A stretch of DNA of 49,500 bases, from the NCBI GenBank assembly GCA_013289175.1, contig JABDAN010000015.1, positions 1 through 49,500 on the forward strand, given 5' to 3'. Below, piece by piece: positions 25,478 to 33,103 of the stretch; within the stretch, counting starts at the first letter, position 1; each line of letters starts with the position of its first letter. The stretch comes from Bacteroidota bacterium. GTDB lineage: Bacteria; Bacteroidota; Bacteroidia; Chitinophagales; Chitinophagaceae. The notes below the pieces were generated by a model that searched no databases, was not told where the DNA came from, and worked only from the letters and a program-made list of their open reading frames with translations. Made by a program: the position numbers and the translations under genes.

Positions 25478-25750
25478 ATGTTAAACCTAGAATTTACCCT
25501 GACTGTGCTGAATCTGTTTTTTATGATTGCTGGTGCTGGAGTGGCCGGTTATCTGTTAAGAAGTCGCCAGCTCAAGAAAAAACAATTCAAAATATCGGAA
25601 CTCCGAAAAGAAATCGTATATAATCATGCCCAGATCCTGGAACTGCAGAAAGAATATGTCGGGTTGGAAAAATCTGTCAACAGTACCCGGGCAACGGTGC
25701 GACCCATGACAAAAATTATGACGGACACCAAAGAATCCGCCGCTTTATAA
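25478..25750 (+). CDS. Small single-span membrane protein with coiled coil
   Basis: The 90-aa protein has one transmembrane helix (about residues 5-27, ending in LRSR) followed by a Lys-rich amphipathic region. A probable coiled coil lies at about 38-70 (ISELRKEIVYNHAQILELQKEYVGLEKSV). It begins 2 bp after the MG2 protein's stop, so the two are surely co-transcribed, and it may anchor or assist it. No family recognised. It converges with paaG (7-bp gap). Confidence 0.72.
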   Translation: MLNLEFTLTVLNLFFMIAGAGVAGYLLRSRQLKKKQFKISELRKEIVYNHAQILELQKEYVGLEKSVNSTRATVRPMTKIMTDTKESAAL

Positions 25751-25757
25751 ATCGCTC

Positions 25758-26534
25758 CTATCTGCCGGTAAACCTGGGAGTCCTTTTTTGTAAAAAAGCT
25801 GTTACACCCTCGCGAAAATCCTCGGTATGACCGGCTTTCTGCTGAAACTTCTTTTCAAGTTCCAGCTGTTTTTCAAGGCCATTGGTAGAAGATTCCAGGA
25901 GTGCCTTCCGGGTCAATATCAAGGCAATGGTGGGGAGTTTGGAAAGAACCGTAGCAATCTCCCTGGTTTTTTCAATAAAAACCTCTTCTTCAAAACAGGC
26001 ATAAATCATTCCCATTCCTTCGGCCTGCGCAGCAGAAATTTTATCACCCAGCATCATGAGTGCGGTAGCTTTTTGCAATCCGATGAGTCGCGGAAGGAAA
26101 AAAGTGCCTCCGCAATCCGGAATCAATCCGATTTTTGAAAAAGCCTGAACAAAACTGGCTGAATTAACCGCTATCACAATGTCACAGGCCAGGGCAATAT
26201 TGGCTCCGGCGCCCGCCGCTATTCCATTGACTGCGCACAGCACGGGTTTGCGGATTGTTTTGAGTAGCCGGATGACCGGGTTATAATTTTCATCGATGGC
26301 TTTTTCAAAATCCGGCAATTGGTCCGCCGGAAATTCTGTGAGATCCTGACCGGAGCAAAAAGCGCGCCCTTCGCCCGTGAGTATCACGGCGTGAACGGTT
26401 TCATTTTCATCACAGGCCAAGAGTTGATCCTGTAATTCGAGCGCCATCTGGCGGTTAAAAGCATTAAGTTTTTCCGGACGATTTAGAGAAATGCGGGCAA
26501 TATTGTCTTTTATTTCCAGTAAAATATCTGACAT
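25758..26534 (-). CDS. paaG: 2-(1,2-epoxy-1,2-dihydrophenyl)acetyl-CoA isomerase (enoyl-CoA hydratase family)
   Basis: This crotonase-fold enzyme (258 aa) converts ring-1,2-epoxyphenylacetyl-CoA to the oxepin form in aerobic phenylacetate breakdown. The oxyanion-hole segments AFCSGQDLTEF and GIAAGAGANIALACDI are present. IPDCGGTFFLPRLIGLQKA carries the acidic residue in the P-D-x-G-G-T context typical of PaaG rather than of ordinary enoyl-CoA hydratases. It is the last gene of the paaABCD-paaG unit. I use the ATG at 26534; an ATG at 26555 would overlap paaD by 10 bp. A generic enoyl-CoA hydratase such as PaaF is the alternative, but motif and position favour PaaG. Confidence 0.88.
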   Translation of the reverse strand: MSDILLEIKDNIARISLNRPEKLNAFNRQMALELQDQLLACDENETVHAVILTGEGRAFCSGQDLTEFPADQLPDFEKAIDENYNPVIRLLKTIRKPVLCAVNGIAAGAGANIALACDIVIAVNSASFVQAFSKIGLIPDCGGTFFLPRLIGLQKATALMMLGDKISAAQAEGMGMIYACFEEEVFIEKTREIATVLSKLPTIALILTRKALLESSTNGLEKQLELEKKFQQKAGHTEDFREGVTAFLQKRTPRFTGR

Positions 26535-26545
26535 GGTATCGGGGT

Positions 26546-27019
26546 TTAATGACATTTAAAGTAATCGAATGGTTCCTGGCAATCCAGGCAACGGTATAAG
26601 GCTTTACAGGCGGTCGATCCGAATCGGCTGATCAACTCCAAATTCCTGGAATGGCAGTGAGGACAATATGCCGGATGGTCGTTCCCGTTTTGTGAGCAGC
26701 CATGAGGAGTAGGTGGAGCGATGCCAAATTCAAGCAGTTTCTTTTTTCCGGAGTCAGTCATCCACTCGGTTGTCCATGCTGGTGAGAGGGACTGGGTAAT
26801 TTCAACCTGAGTGATTCCATGTTTTGCCAGTTCGCTGTGTATATCTTCCTGGATGGTCTCCATAGCCGGACAACCACTGTAGGTTGGGGTAATGCATATG
26901 GAAACTTTGTTATCCGTCATTTCAACACTGCGCAGAATCCCCAACTCGGAAATACTAAGGACAGGAATTTCCGGATCCCTGACTTCAGACAAAATGGATA
27001 TGATTTGCTCGGTGTTCAA
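26546..27019 (-). CDS. paaD: Phenylacetyl-CoA epoxidase maturation subunit PaaD
   Basis: This 157-aa protein is needed for an active PaaABCE epoxidase, probably in metal or Fe-S assembly. An N-terminal MIP18/DUF59-type domain (LSEVRDPEIPVLSISELGILRSV, ITPTYSGCPAMETI) is followed by a C-terminal Cys cluster CPHCHSRN...CRCLDC-like segment ending in FKCH, which fits a bound metal or cluster. The family start lies at the TTG of 27017-27019, since no ATG occurs until after the conserved DPEIP region. It follows paaC with a 40-bp gap and precedes paaG. Confidence 0.92.
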   Translation of the reverse strand: MNTEQIISILSEVRDPEIPVLSISELGILRSVEMTDNKVSICITPTYSGCPAMETIQEDIHSELAKHGITQVEITQSLSPAWTTEWMTDSGKKKLLEFGIAPPTPHGCSQNGNDHPAYCPHCHSRNLELISRFGSTACKALYRCLDCQEPFDYFKCH

Positions 27020-27059
27020 TGAGATCGTATTTATGATTTCCTACTTTTCATAATCTAAT

Positions 27060-27833
27060 TTACCAACTCACCCCAGGATAAGCTCTCGGCAGAATCTGCA
27101 TGACCGATAACAAGTCTTCTAACTGTTCTGTATGTACGCCGTTTTTCCCAGACAGTGCGTTCGGAGATATTTTATCTGCGGACAGAACAGGAATGGTAGC
27201 GCTGGCCAGAGTACTGTTTACTTCCTTATACCAGCGCGATTTGATTTTTTCCGGTAACGGACATACGCCTTTTTCGGCCGCTTCATATTCAAAATCTGCC
27301 GCCGTGAAGATTTCTCCGATAAAGGGATGGAGCATTTGTATGGCATCCAGCATCCTTGCATGACTTTCCTCGGTCCCATCTCCCAGACGCATGACCCACT
27401 CTGCGCTCCACCTGAGGTGATAACGGGTTTCTTTGATTGATTTTTCGGCAATGGCAGCGATATCCCTATCGGCGCTGGATAACAGTTCCTCATAGAGCAG
27501 GAACTGGTAGGAACTGAAATAAAATTGACGCAGGATGGTTCTCGCCCAATCGCCATTTTCCTGTTCCACTAAAATCAGGTTCCTGAATTCGGATGGATCC
27601 CTGAAATACGCCAGGTCGTCTTCGGTCAGGGTCTGATTTTTGTCAATCCGGTTGATTCTTACAGCTGCCAGCTGGTAAAAATTTCTTGCCTGTCCGATCA
27701 GGTCCAAGGCAATATTGGATAAAGCGATATCCTGCTCCAGAATGGGTCCTTGTCCTGTCCATTCGCTGTTGCGGTGTCCCAGGATCAGGGTGTTGTCTGC
27801 CCAGTAAATGACAAAGGTCGAAACCAGATCCAT
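27060..27833 (-). CDS. paaC: Phenylacetyl-CoA epoxidase structural subunit PaaC
   Basis: This ferritin-like four-helix protein (257 aa) pairs with PaaA in the ring epoxidase but lacks its own catalytic di-iron site. Recognisable segments are YWADNTLILGHRNSEWTGQGPILEQDIALSN, LDLIGQARNFYQLAA, RDPSEFRNLILVEQENGDWA and ETRYHLRWSAEWVMRLGDGTEES. Its length matches the family. It starts 2 bp after paaB, so the reading is likely coupled, and is followed by paaD. Confidence 0.95.
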   Translation of the reverse strand: MDLVSTFVIYWADNTLILGHRNSEWTGQGPILEQDIALSNIALDLIGQARNFYQLAAVRINRIDKNQTLTEDDLAYFRDPSEFRNLILVEQENGDWARTILRQFYFSSYQFLLYEELLSSADRDIAAIAEKSIKETRYHLRWSAEWVMRLGDGTEESHARMLDAIQMLHPFIGEIFTAADFEYEAAEKGVCPLPEKIKSRWYKEVNSTLASATIPVLSADKISPNALSGKNGVHTEQLEDLLSVMQILPRAYPGVSW

Positions 27834-27835
27834 CT

Positions 27836-28129
27836 TTATATATTTTTCAACTCATCGGGGAGGTGGTAAAAACCGGGGTGCCGGAATATCTTGTCGTTGG
27901 CAGGATCATACAGGGATGCGGACTCGTCGGGATTGGAAGCATGAATAAATTTGCTTTCGACCACCCATATGCTGATGCCTTCATTTCGCCGGGTGTAAAC
28001 ATCCCGGGCATTTTCAATGGCCATGGCCGCATCGGCTGCATAAAGGCTGCCGGCATGTTTGTGATCCAGTCCCTGACGGGCCCGGATGAATACCTCCCAA
28101 AGCGGCCACTGTTCAGTTTTGCGATCCAT
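27836..28129 (-). CDS. paaB: Phenylacetyl-CoA epoxidase subunit PaaB
   Basis: This small (97 aa) subunit bridges PaaAC heterodimers in the epoxidase complex. WPLWEVFIRARQGLDHKHAGSLYAADAAMAIENARDVYTRRNEG and the IWVVESKFIHAS segment match the family, as does the length. It starts 5 bp after paaA and ends 2 bp before paaC. Confidence 0.96.
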   Translation of the reverse strand: MDRKTEQWPLWEVFIRARQGLDHKHAGSLYAADAAMAIENARDVYTRRNEGISIWVVESKFIHASNPDESASLYDPANDKIFRHPGFYHLPDELKNI

Positions 28130-28134
28130 ATATC

Positions 28135-29073
28135 TTAGATAAGGGCATGATTATGATTTTTTTTTCGGGCATAAGCCGCCGCCGCCTCCCGAACCCAGCG
28201 ACCTTCCTCGTGCGCTTTCTTTCGGGCTTCCAACCTTTCATGATTACAGGGTCCGTTGCCTTTTAATACTTCATAAAATTCATCCCAATTGATTTCACCA
28301 AAATCATAGTGGCCCGAATCGGGATTCCATTTCAAGTCCTTATCGGGTAAATCCATGTGAAGCACTTTTGCCTGGTCAACACAGACGTCTACAAACTTCT
28401 GCCGAAGCTCGTCATTGCTAAATCGTTTAATTTTCCATTGCATGCTGCGTTGTGAATTGGGTGAAGCATCGTCGTTTGGCCCAAACATCATCAGGGAAGG
28501 CCACCACCACCGGTTGATGGCGTCCTGACACATTTCTCTCTGGGCCTCGCTGCCGCGGCTCAAGGTCAGCAGAATTTCAAAGCCCTGCCGCTGATGAAAA
28601 CTTTCTTCTTTGCAGATTCTTATCATCGCCCGGGCATAGGGCCCATAAGAGGCACGGCAAAGGGGCACTTGATTCATAATCGCGGCTCCGTCCACCAGCC
28701 ATCCGATGGCGCCAATGTCCGCCCAGGTGAGGGTGGGATAATTAAAGATCGAAGAATATTTTGCTTTTCCCGCATGGAGTTGTTCTATGGTTTCGTCGCG
28801 GGTAATGCCCAAGGTTTCGGTGGCTGAATAAAGATAAAGACCGTGTCCTGCTTCGTCTTGCACTTTGGCGATCAAGGTCGCTTTTCTGCGCAGAGAAGGC
28901 GCCCGTGTAATCCAGTTTCCTTCAGGCAACATCCCTACAATTTCGCTGTGCGCATGTTGTGACATCTGCCGAATCAACATTTTACGGTATTCCTCCGGCA
29001 TCCAGTCTTTCGGCTCGATCCGGATCTCCTGGCTGATCTTGGAATCAAATAATTCCTGTTCCGTGGCATGCAT
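28135..29073 (-). CDS. paaA: Phenylacetyl-CoA epoxidase catalytic subunit PaaA
   Basis: This 312-aa cytoplasmic di-iron monooxygenase subunit makes ring-1,2-epoxyphenylacetyl-CoA using O2 and electrons delivered by PaaE. The ligand motifs EAGH (in [17 protein letters not shown]) and EESFH (in [18 protein letters not shown]) are intact. [30 protein letters not shown] is a strong family signature. It is the first gene of a minus-strand paaABCD-paaG operon. A palindrome at 29103-29120 lies 30-47 bp before the start codon and probably binds the TetR repressor encoded at 31278-31868. Other phenylacetate genes (paaK, paaZ, paaJ, paaH) are not in the window. Confidence 0.97.
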   Translation of the reverse strand: MHATEQELFDSKISQEIRIEPKDWMPEEYRKMLIRQMSQHAHSEIVGMLPEGNWITRAPSLRRKATLIAKVQDEAGHGLYLYSATETLGITRDETIEQLHAGKAKYSSIFNYPTLTWADIGAIGWLVDGAAIMNQVPLCRASYGPYARAMIRICKEESFHQRQGFEILLTLSRGSEAQREMCQDAINRWWWPSLMMFGPNDDASPNSQRSMQWKIKRFSNDELRQKFVDVCVDQAKVLHMDLPDKDLKWNPDSGHYDFGEINWDEFYEVLKGNGPCNHERLEARKKAHEEGRWVREAAAAYARKKNHNHALI

Positions 29074-29102
29074 ATTGCAATTTACAGGTTAATAGAGATA
29101 AA

Positions 29103-29120
29103 AACTAACGATTGTTAGTT
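29103..29120. promoter_or_regulatory. Candidate TetR (PaaR-like) operator in front of paaA
   Basis: AACTAAC-GATT-GTTAGTT is a perfect 7-bp inverted repeat with a 4-bp spacer. Read on the minus strand, it is followed after three T's by TATCTCTA, in the place of the -7 box. A near-identical element with the same arrangement precedes tetR. The core fits, with one mismatch, the CNAACGNNCGTTNG pattern I recall for PaaR-type regulators. Confidence 0.72.
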
Positions 29121-29200
29121 ATAATAATCGCAAATATTTTAAGAAAATAATTTAGATTTAGTTTTTATTTATTTCAAGTAGGCACATAAAAAAGGAAAGG

Positions 29201-30160
29201 ATGAAAAACAAAATAGGGGGGCTGTTGTTTTTCTTTACGTTTCCCGGATTTTTTTTAAACCCGATGTTCGCGCAGCAACCTACACAGTCTCCCAGACCGC
29301 AACAACCAGCGCCGGCCTCGCGCCCGAGCACACAACCGCACCCACCTCGACCCAATCCGCAGCCACCCAGACCCCAGCCGCAACCATCACACCCGACTTC
29401 ACCGGCACCTAGACCGCAACCCCAACCATCGCGCCCCATTACACATCCATCGCATCCAACACCTCAGCCACCCATATCACGACCGAGTCCGCAACCGCCG
29501 GTGACACGTCCACCTGCGCCCCGTCCCCCCGCACCGCGTCCACCGCAGGGAGGCGGATCAGGATATCGTCCGCCACCACCACATGGAGGAGGATACCGAC
29601 CACCTCCACCACCGGCTGCCTATCGGCCTCCGGGTTGGAGACCGCCTCCGGTTTATACCAGACCACCTTATGTATATGGCGGACGAAATTATTATACCTA
29701 TCACCATTATTATTACCATCCCTACAGGCCCTATGTATACAATCCCTACTGGCATCCGGTTGGTTTTTTTGTTGCAGCCGTTGCAGCTACTGCTACCATC
29801 ATTGCATTCAACAATATGCAATACCGGTACTATCAGGGAGTGTATTATCAACCCGTCAATGGAGGTTACCAGGTGGTCCCGGCACCACTGAATTCAACCA
29901 TTCAGTTTATGCCTACCGGATACTCAACGATATCGGTATCGGGCACCAACTATTATTACTTTGGCGGTGTTTTTTATATCTATACCCCCAATGGCTTCAT
30001 GGTAGTGAGTGCGCCTCCCGGAGCCGTGGTATATAATTTACCCGGCGGATGCGAGACGGTGCAATATGGAGATATTACTTATCTGAGATACAACAACACG
30101 TTTTTCCAGCCGATTCTGTACAATGGACAAAACGCCTACGAGGTTGTGGAAGTGCAATAA
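29201..30160 (+). CDS. Proline-rich exported protein, DUF6515-like
   Basis: The 319-aa protein has a signal peptide (hydrophobic about 7-23, cleaved near FAQ) and a ~125-residue Pro/Gln/Arg/Ser low-complexity region with PQP, RPP and PHGGGYRPPPP runs. A Tyr/His-rich stretch (NYYTYHHYYYHPYRPYVYNPYW) and a hydrophobic segment (VGFFVAAVAATATIIAF) follow. The C-terminal beta-rich repeats have the pattern YYQGVYYQPVNGGYQVV, YYYFGGVFY, GFMVVSAPPGAVVYNLP and ITYLRYNNTFFQPI. That repeat pattern is what I know as DUF6515. The role is probably in the cell envelope but unknown. Its position between paaE and paaA, on the opposite strand, splits the epoxidase genes. A Shine-Dalgarno-like AAGGAAAGG precedes the ATG. 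Confidence 0.75.
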   Translation: MKNKIGGLLFFFTFPGFFLNPMFAQQPTQSPRPQQPAPASRPSTQPHPPRPNPQPPRPQPQPSHPTSPAPRPQPQPSRPITHPSHPTPQPPISRPSPQPPVTRPPAPRPPAPRPPQGGGSGYRPPPPHGGGYRPPPPPAAYRPPGWRPPPVYTRPPYVYGGRNYYTYHHYYYHPYRPYVYNPYWHPVGFFVAAVAATATIIAFNNMQYRYYQGVYYQPVNGGYQVVPAPLNSTIQFMPTGYSTISVSGTNYYYFGGVFYIYTPNGFMVVSAPPGAVVYNLPGGCETVQYGDITYLRYNNTFFQPILYNGQNAYEVVEVQ

Positions 30161-30189
30161 AGACAGGAGTTGGACGGCACTGGCAATGA

Positions 30190-31275
30190 TCAGCGGATAT
30201 CAAAGTCGATCGTGAGTGCATCAGAAGCCGGATGAGCCTGACAGGCGAGAATGAATCCATGTTCCAACTCTTCTTCAGCCAGGGAGTAATTTTGATCCAA
30301 GTGCACGCTGCCATTCACGAGTTTGGCGCGGCAGGTTGCGCAAACACCGGCCCGGCAGGCGAAAGGAAGATCGGCACCGGCCTTGATGGCTGTTTCCAGG
30401 ATCGTCGGACCTTCAAAGGGCACCAGAAATTCAGTGGACGCACCATCCAGCCGTATGGTAACTTGACTAATCTTGCCGGTGGGCTCTATTTTTTCAGAGA
30501 CTATTTTTTTTGCGGACACAACCCGTTCTCCCGGGTCTGAGAATAACTCATAGTGGATTCTTTTCTCGTTGATTCGATGATTCTCCAACCAGTTTTTTAT
30601 AGAGAAAATCATTTCGACCGGTCCGCACAACAAATATTCCTGATCATCATCTAAAGGCAGGATGGATTTGAAAATCATCTCACATTTTTCTTCACTGATC
30701 CTTCCTTCAAAAACAGCCGCATCCATTTTCTCCTGGCTGAAGAGCATCAGTAGCTGGAAGCGTTCAGGGAATTCATTTTTTAAAGCCAATAGTTCTTCCC
30801 TAAAAATGACGGAATGACGGGTTTTATTTCCATAGATCAGCGTGAACCGGCTCCTTGGCTCTTCCTTCAATACTGTTTTTAATAGGGAAATAACAGGCGT
30901 GATGCCACTGCCGGCCGCGAAAGCCACATAGTGTTTTTTGTTTTTCTCTGCTAAGTTTAGAGAAAAATTACCCGTAGGAGCCATCACTTCCAACATCTGA
31001 GCTGCTTTAAAATGCTGGTGGGCGTAGGAAGAGAAGCGGCCCAATTCCTGCCTTTTGATGGCAACACGCAATTCATTTTCATAGGGACTGCTGCAAATGG
31101 AATACGATCTTCGAACCTCCTCTCCTTCAATTTGGGTGCGCAGTGTAATGTTTTGTCCAGCTTTAAACAAAAATTCATCCTTCCACTCTGGGGGAATCTG
31201 AAATGAAACTGAAATGCAATCCGCGGTTTCATTTCTTATGTCTACAATCTCCAGGGGTCTAAAATGTTTGGCCAC
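30190..31275 (-). CDS. paaE: Phenylacetyl-CoA epoxidase reductase subunit PaaE
   Basis: This 361-aa NADPH-dependent flavo-iron-sulfur reductase supplies electrons to PaaA. An FAD domain (RSYSICSSPYE, about 55-65), an NAD(P) domain (FAAGSGITPVISLLKTVL, about 120-137) and a C-terminal plant-type [2Fe-2S] domain with CRAGVCATC and a later FILACQAH Cys are in the usual PaaE order. Translation begins at a GTG (31273-31275), where the conserved N-terminus MAKHFRPLEIVDI starts. It lies 2 bp downstream of tetR, so its expression is tied to the regulator. It is separated from paaABCD by the DUF6515-like gene. The alternative of a generic phenol or benzoate reductase is less likely given the neighbours. 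Confidence 0.93.
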   Translation of the reverse strand: MAKHFRPLEIVDIRNETADCISVSFQIPPEWKDEFLFKAGQNITLRTQIEGEEVRRSYSICSSPYENELRVAIKRQELGRFSSYAHQHFKAAQMLEVMAPTGNFSLNLAEKNKKHYVAFAAGSGITPVISLLKTVLKEEPRSRFTLIYGNKTRHSVIFREELLALKNEFPERFQLLMLFSQEKMDAAVFEGRISEEKCEMIFKSILPLDDDQEYLLCGPVEMIFSIKNWLENHRINEKRIHYELFSDPGERVVSAKKIVSEKIEPTGKISQVTIRLDGASTEFLVPFEGPTILETAIKAGADLPFACRAGVCATCRAKLVNGSVHLDQNYSLAEEELEHGFILACQAHPASDALTIDFDIR

Positions 31276-31277
31276 AA

Positions 31278-31868
31278 TTATTTCTTTAATCCCTCAATGA
31301 GGTATTTAACCATGTTGTCCTCGAGTACATCGGGAGGAATTATTTTTCTGGAGCGATGCCAGGACTCTATGCCACTGATCGCCGACAGTAAGGTCAGCAC
31401 CGCCACATAAGGTTCGATGTTTTTCATTTCACCGCGATCAATTCCCCGGGCAATGAGGTCAGAGAGACTGCGCCGGTAATTTCTTCGCTGATTAAGAAAG
31501 TTTGACAAATAGGGTTCGGGCAGATGCCTCCATTCATGATCTGAGATATACACGTATTCATACTGGTCCATCATCATGCGGATATGAAAACGAATGATGA
31601 GCTCCATTTTTTTCAGGGCCGACTCAGGAGCAGACTGAACGGCCTCTAGATGAGAAAGGAAATCATTGGCCACTTTGAAACAGATAGCCTGGAGGATTTC
31701 AGACTTCGACTGGATATGATTGTAAAGACTGGCAGCTTCCACGCCTACGTGCTCGGCCAGATCGCGCATGGAAGCAGCACCGAAACCCTTCTCCCGGAAA
31801 AGTTTGGATGCTTTTTCAATGATCACATCTTTTTTACTGCTGTTCTTTTTGCTTCGGATCTTAGCCAT
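31278..31868 (-). CDS. TetR family repressor, probable phenylacetate-pathway regulator (PaaR-like)
   Basis: This 196-aa DNA-binding protein has an N-terminal HTH at about 15-60 (IIEKASKLFREKGFGAASMRDLAEHVGVEAASLYNHIQSKSEIL). The helical ligand domain resembles the TetR_C group near FadR/PaaR (HIRMMMDQYEYVYISDHEWRHLPEPYL). Regulators of this type bind acyl-CoA or phenylacetyl-CoA and release DNA. The ATG at 31868 gives the normal N-terminus. An in-frame GTG at 31892 is upstream but would lie within the operator. It forms a unit with paaE (2-bp gap). Operators in front of this gene and of paaA support autoregulation and control of both paa units. Confidence 0.87.
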   Translation of the reverse strand: MAKIRSKKNSSKKDVIIEKASKLFREKGFGAASMRDLAEHVGVEAASLYNHIQSKSEILQAICFKVANDFLSHLEAVQSAPESALKKMELIIRFHIRMMMDQYEYVYISDHEWRHLPEPYLSNFLNQRRNYRRSLSDLIARGIDRGEMKNIEPYVAVLTLLSAISGIESWHRSRKIIPPDVLEDNMVKYLIEGLKK

Positions 31869-31874
31869 GTGACC

Positions 31875-31882
31875 CAAAGATA
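31875..31882 (-). promoter_or_regulatory. TATCTTTG -7 box for tetR-paaE
   Basis: On the minus strand TATCTTTG is an exact TANNTTTG match. The operator at 31885-31900 sits immediately upstream, between this box and the place of the -33 element, so a bound repressor would block sigma contact. The ATG starts 7 bp beyond the box, implying a very short or absent 5' leader. Confidence 0.55.
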
Positions 31883-31884
31883 AA

Positions 31885-31900
31885 ACGAACACTCGTTAGT
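31885..31900. promoter_or_regulatory. Candidate TetR operator in front of tetR-paaE
   Basis: ACGAACACTCGTTAGT agrees at 12 of 16 positions with ACTAACGATTGTTAGT upstream of paaA, and both fit ACnAACnnnnGTTnGT. The dyad symmetry and identical placement next to a TATCT box make a shared operator likely. Confidence 0.72.
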
Positions 31901-31933
31901 AAAATTCCTTTTCCTATAGAAGGCAAAATCCTG

Positions 31934-31941
31934 TAGGTTTG
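31934..31941 (+). promoter_or_regulatory. TAGGTTTG -7 box for the PfkB-family kinase gene
   Basis: This is an exact TANNTTTG match, 43 bp upstream of the ATG at 31985. The -33 region (TTCC) is a poor match to TTTG. A GTAGG/CCTAC hairpin (31933-31960) follows in what would be the 5' untranslated region. Confidence 0.45.
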
Positions 31942-31984
31942 CAGCGTTTTACCGGCCTACCGGAATCTAAATAATAATACTTTT

Positions 31985-32908
31985 ATGTCCATTATTTGTG
32001 TTGGTAGCATGGACTATGATGCCATCGAAACGCCCTTTGGCAAAACAGATAGGATTGTGGGCGGAGCCGCTGTATATGCAGCCTACGCCGCCGCTAATTT
32101 TCTGAAACCCGTGAACCTGGTCAGTATTATTGGAAATGATTTTGAAGACAAGGAAGTAAAATTACTGGAATCCAAAGGGGCTTCTTTTGAAGGCGTGGAA
32201 AAAGTAAAAGACAAGAAATCATTTTTCTGGAGTGGCCGCTACCACATGGATATGAATACCCGCGATACGCTGGTGACGGATCTCAATGTGCTGGCAGATT
32301 TTAATCCTCAGATTCCGGACAGCTACCAGGATTCCGAATTCCTATTGCTTGGAAATCTGCATCCTGCTGTACAAATCAGCGTGATTAAACAAATGAAAAC
32401 CCGTCCGCGTTTGATCGCCCTGGATACCATGAATTACTGGATCAGCGCTGCCATCGAAGACTTAAGACTGGTACTCACCATGGTAGATCTGCTGATGGTA
32501 AACGACACGGAAGCGCGCGAACTTTCCGGTGAATACTCCCTGGTCAAAGCCGCCCGGGTGATCATGCAGATGGGACCGAAATTCCTGGTCATAAAAAAAG
32601 GAGAACACGGCGCTTTGCTTTTTCATGGAAACCAGGTTTTCTTTGCACCCGCCCTTCCTTTGGAAGAAGTGTTCGATCCAACGGGTGCCGGCGATACTTT
32701 TGCTGGAGGATTTATGGGTTATATCGCCAAGACAAAAGATATTTCATTCAATAATATGAAGACGGCGATCATTGTCGGGTCAGCAATGGCTTCTTTTTGC
32801 GTGGAAAAATTTGGTACGGAACGGCTGAAAGAAATCAATCGCCGGGAAATTGATGATCGGATTCGCCAATTCATTGACCTGGTAAACTTTGACATTTCTC
32901 TTATATAG
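31985..32908 (+). CDS. PfkB family sugar or nucleoside kinase
   Basis: The 307-aa cytoplasmic ribokinase-fold enzyme has an N-terminal substrate-binding part with GGAAVYAAYAAA (about 28-39). VNDTEARELSG follows, and the ATP-anion-hole motif FDPTGAGDTFAGGFMGY carries the catalytic Asp (about 238). It phosphorylates a sugar or nucleoside with ATP; the substrate is not evident. The missing two-glycine SGG style and the RYHMDMNTRDTLVT lid segment suggest the adenosine/cytidine kinase-like branch common in Bacteroidetes, but that is a guess. It is monocistronic and is followed by the asd leader region. Confidence 0.85.
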   Translation: MSIICVGSMDYDAIETPFGKTDRIVGGAAVYAAYAAANFLKPVNLVSIIGNDFEDKEVKLLESKGASFEGVEKVKDKKSFFWSGRYHMDMNTRDTLVTDLNVLADFNPQIPDSYQDSEFLLLGNLHPAVQISVIKQMKTRPRLIALDTMNYWISAAIEDLRLVLTMVDLLMVNDTEARELSGEYSLVKAARVIMQMGPKFLVIKKGEHGALLFHGNQVFFAPALPLEEVFDPTGAGDTFAGGFMGYIAKTKDISFNNMKTAIIVGSAMASFCVEKFGTERLKEINRREIDDRIRQFIDLVNFDISLI

Positions 32909-32998
32909 TTGCTTTTGGAAAGCTGGCAGAAAATGACTGCGATATCCAAGAACAAAGAAAGAAAACCAGCTCGTTTCAAAAAGGTTTGTCAAAAATAA

Positions 32999-33030
32999 TT
33001 TGGTTTAAAAAAAATGGAAGGTTATTTTTG
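32999..33030 (+). promoter_or_regulatory. Bacteroidetes promoter for the asd leader transcript (TTTG-N20-TATTTTTG)
   Basis: TTTG at 32999-33002 and TATTTTTG at 33023-33030 match the -33/-7 consensus with a 20-bp spacer. The expected start site (about 33034-33038) falls at or just before the ATG of the leader ORF. Confidence 0.75.
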
Positions 33031-33037
33031 TGGTTCG

Positions 33038-33103
33038 ATGAAACAGATTACATCCTATACAAAGAAGAGCACCAAGAAGCCCTGGAACAGGGAAGGTGCC
33101 TGA
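33038..33103 (+). CDS. asd leader peptide, 21 aa, Lys/Thr-rich
   Basis: ATG at 33038, TGA at 33101-33103. The peptide has 5 Lys and 3 Thr among 21 residues, with two Lys-Lys pairs in the order T8-K9-K10-S11-T12-K13-K14, plus one Ile. Lys, Thr and Ile are made from the product of the downstream gene asd. The second Lys-Lys pair (AAGAAG, 33074-33079) lies exactly in the internal loop of the 1:2 hairpin of an attenuator. A ribosome stalling there for lack of charged Lys or Thr tRNA would open that hairpin. Coding potential cannot be proven from one sequence, but the agreement of codon content, promoter and RNA folding is strong. Confidence 0.7.
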   Translation: MKQITSYTKKSTKKPWNREGA

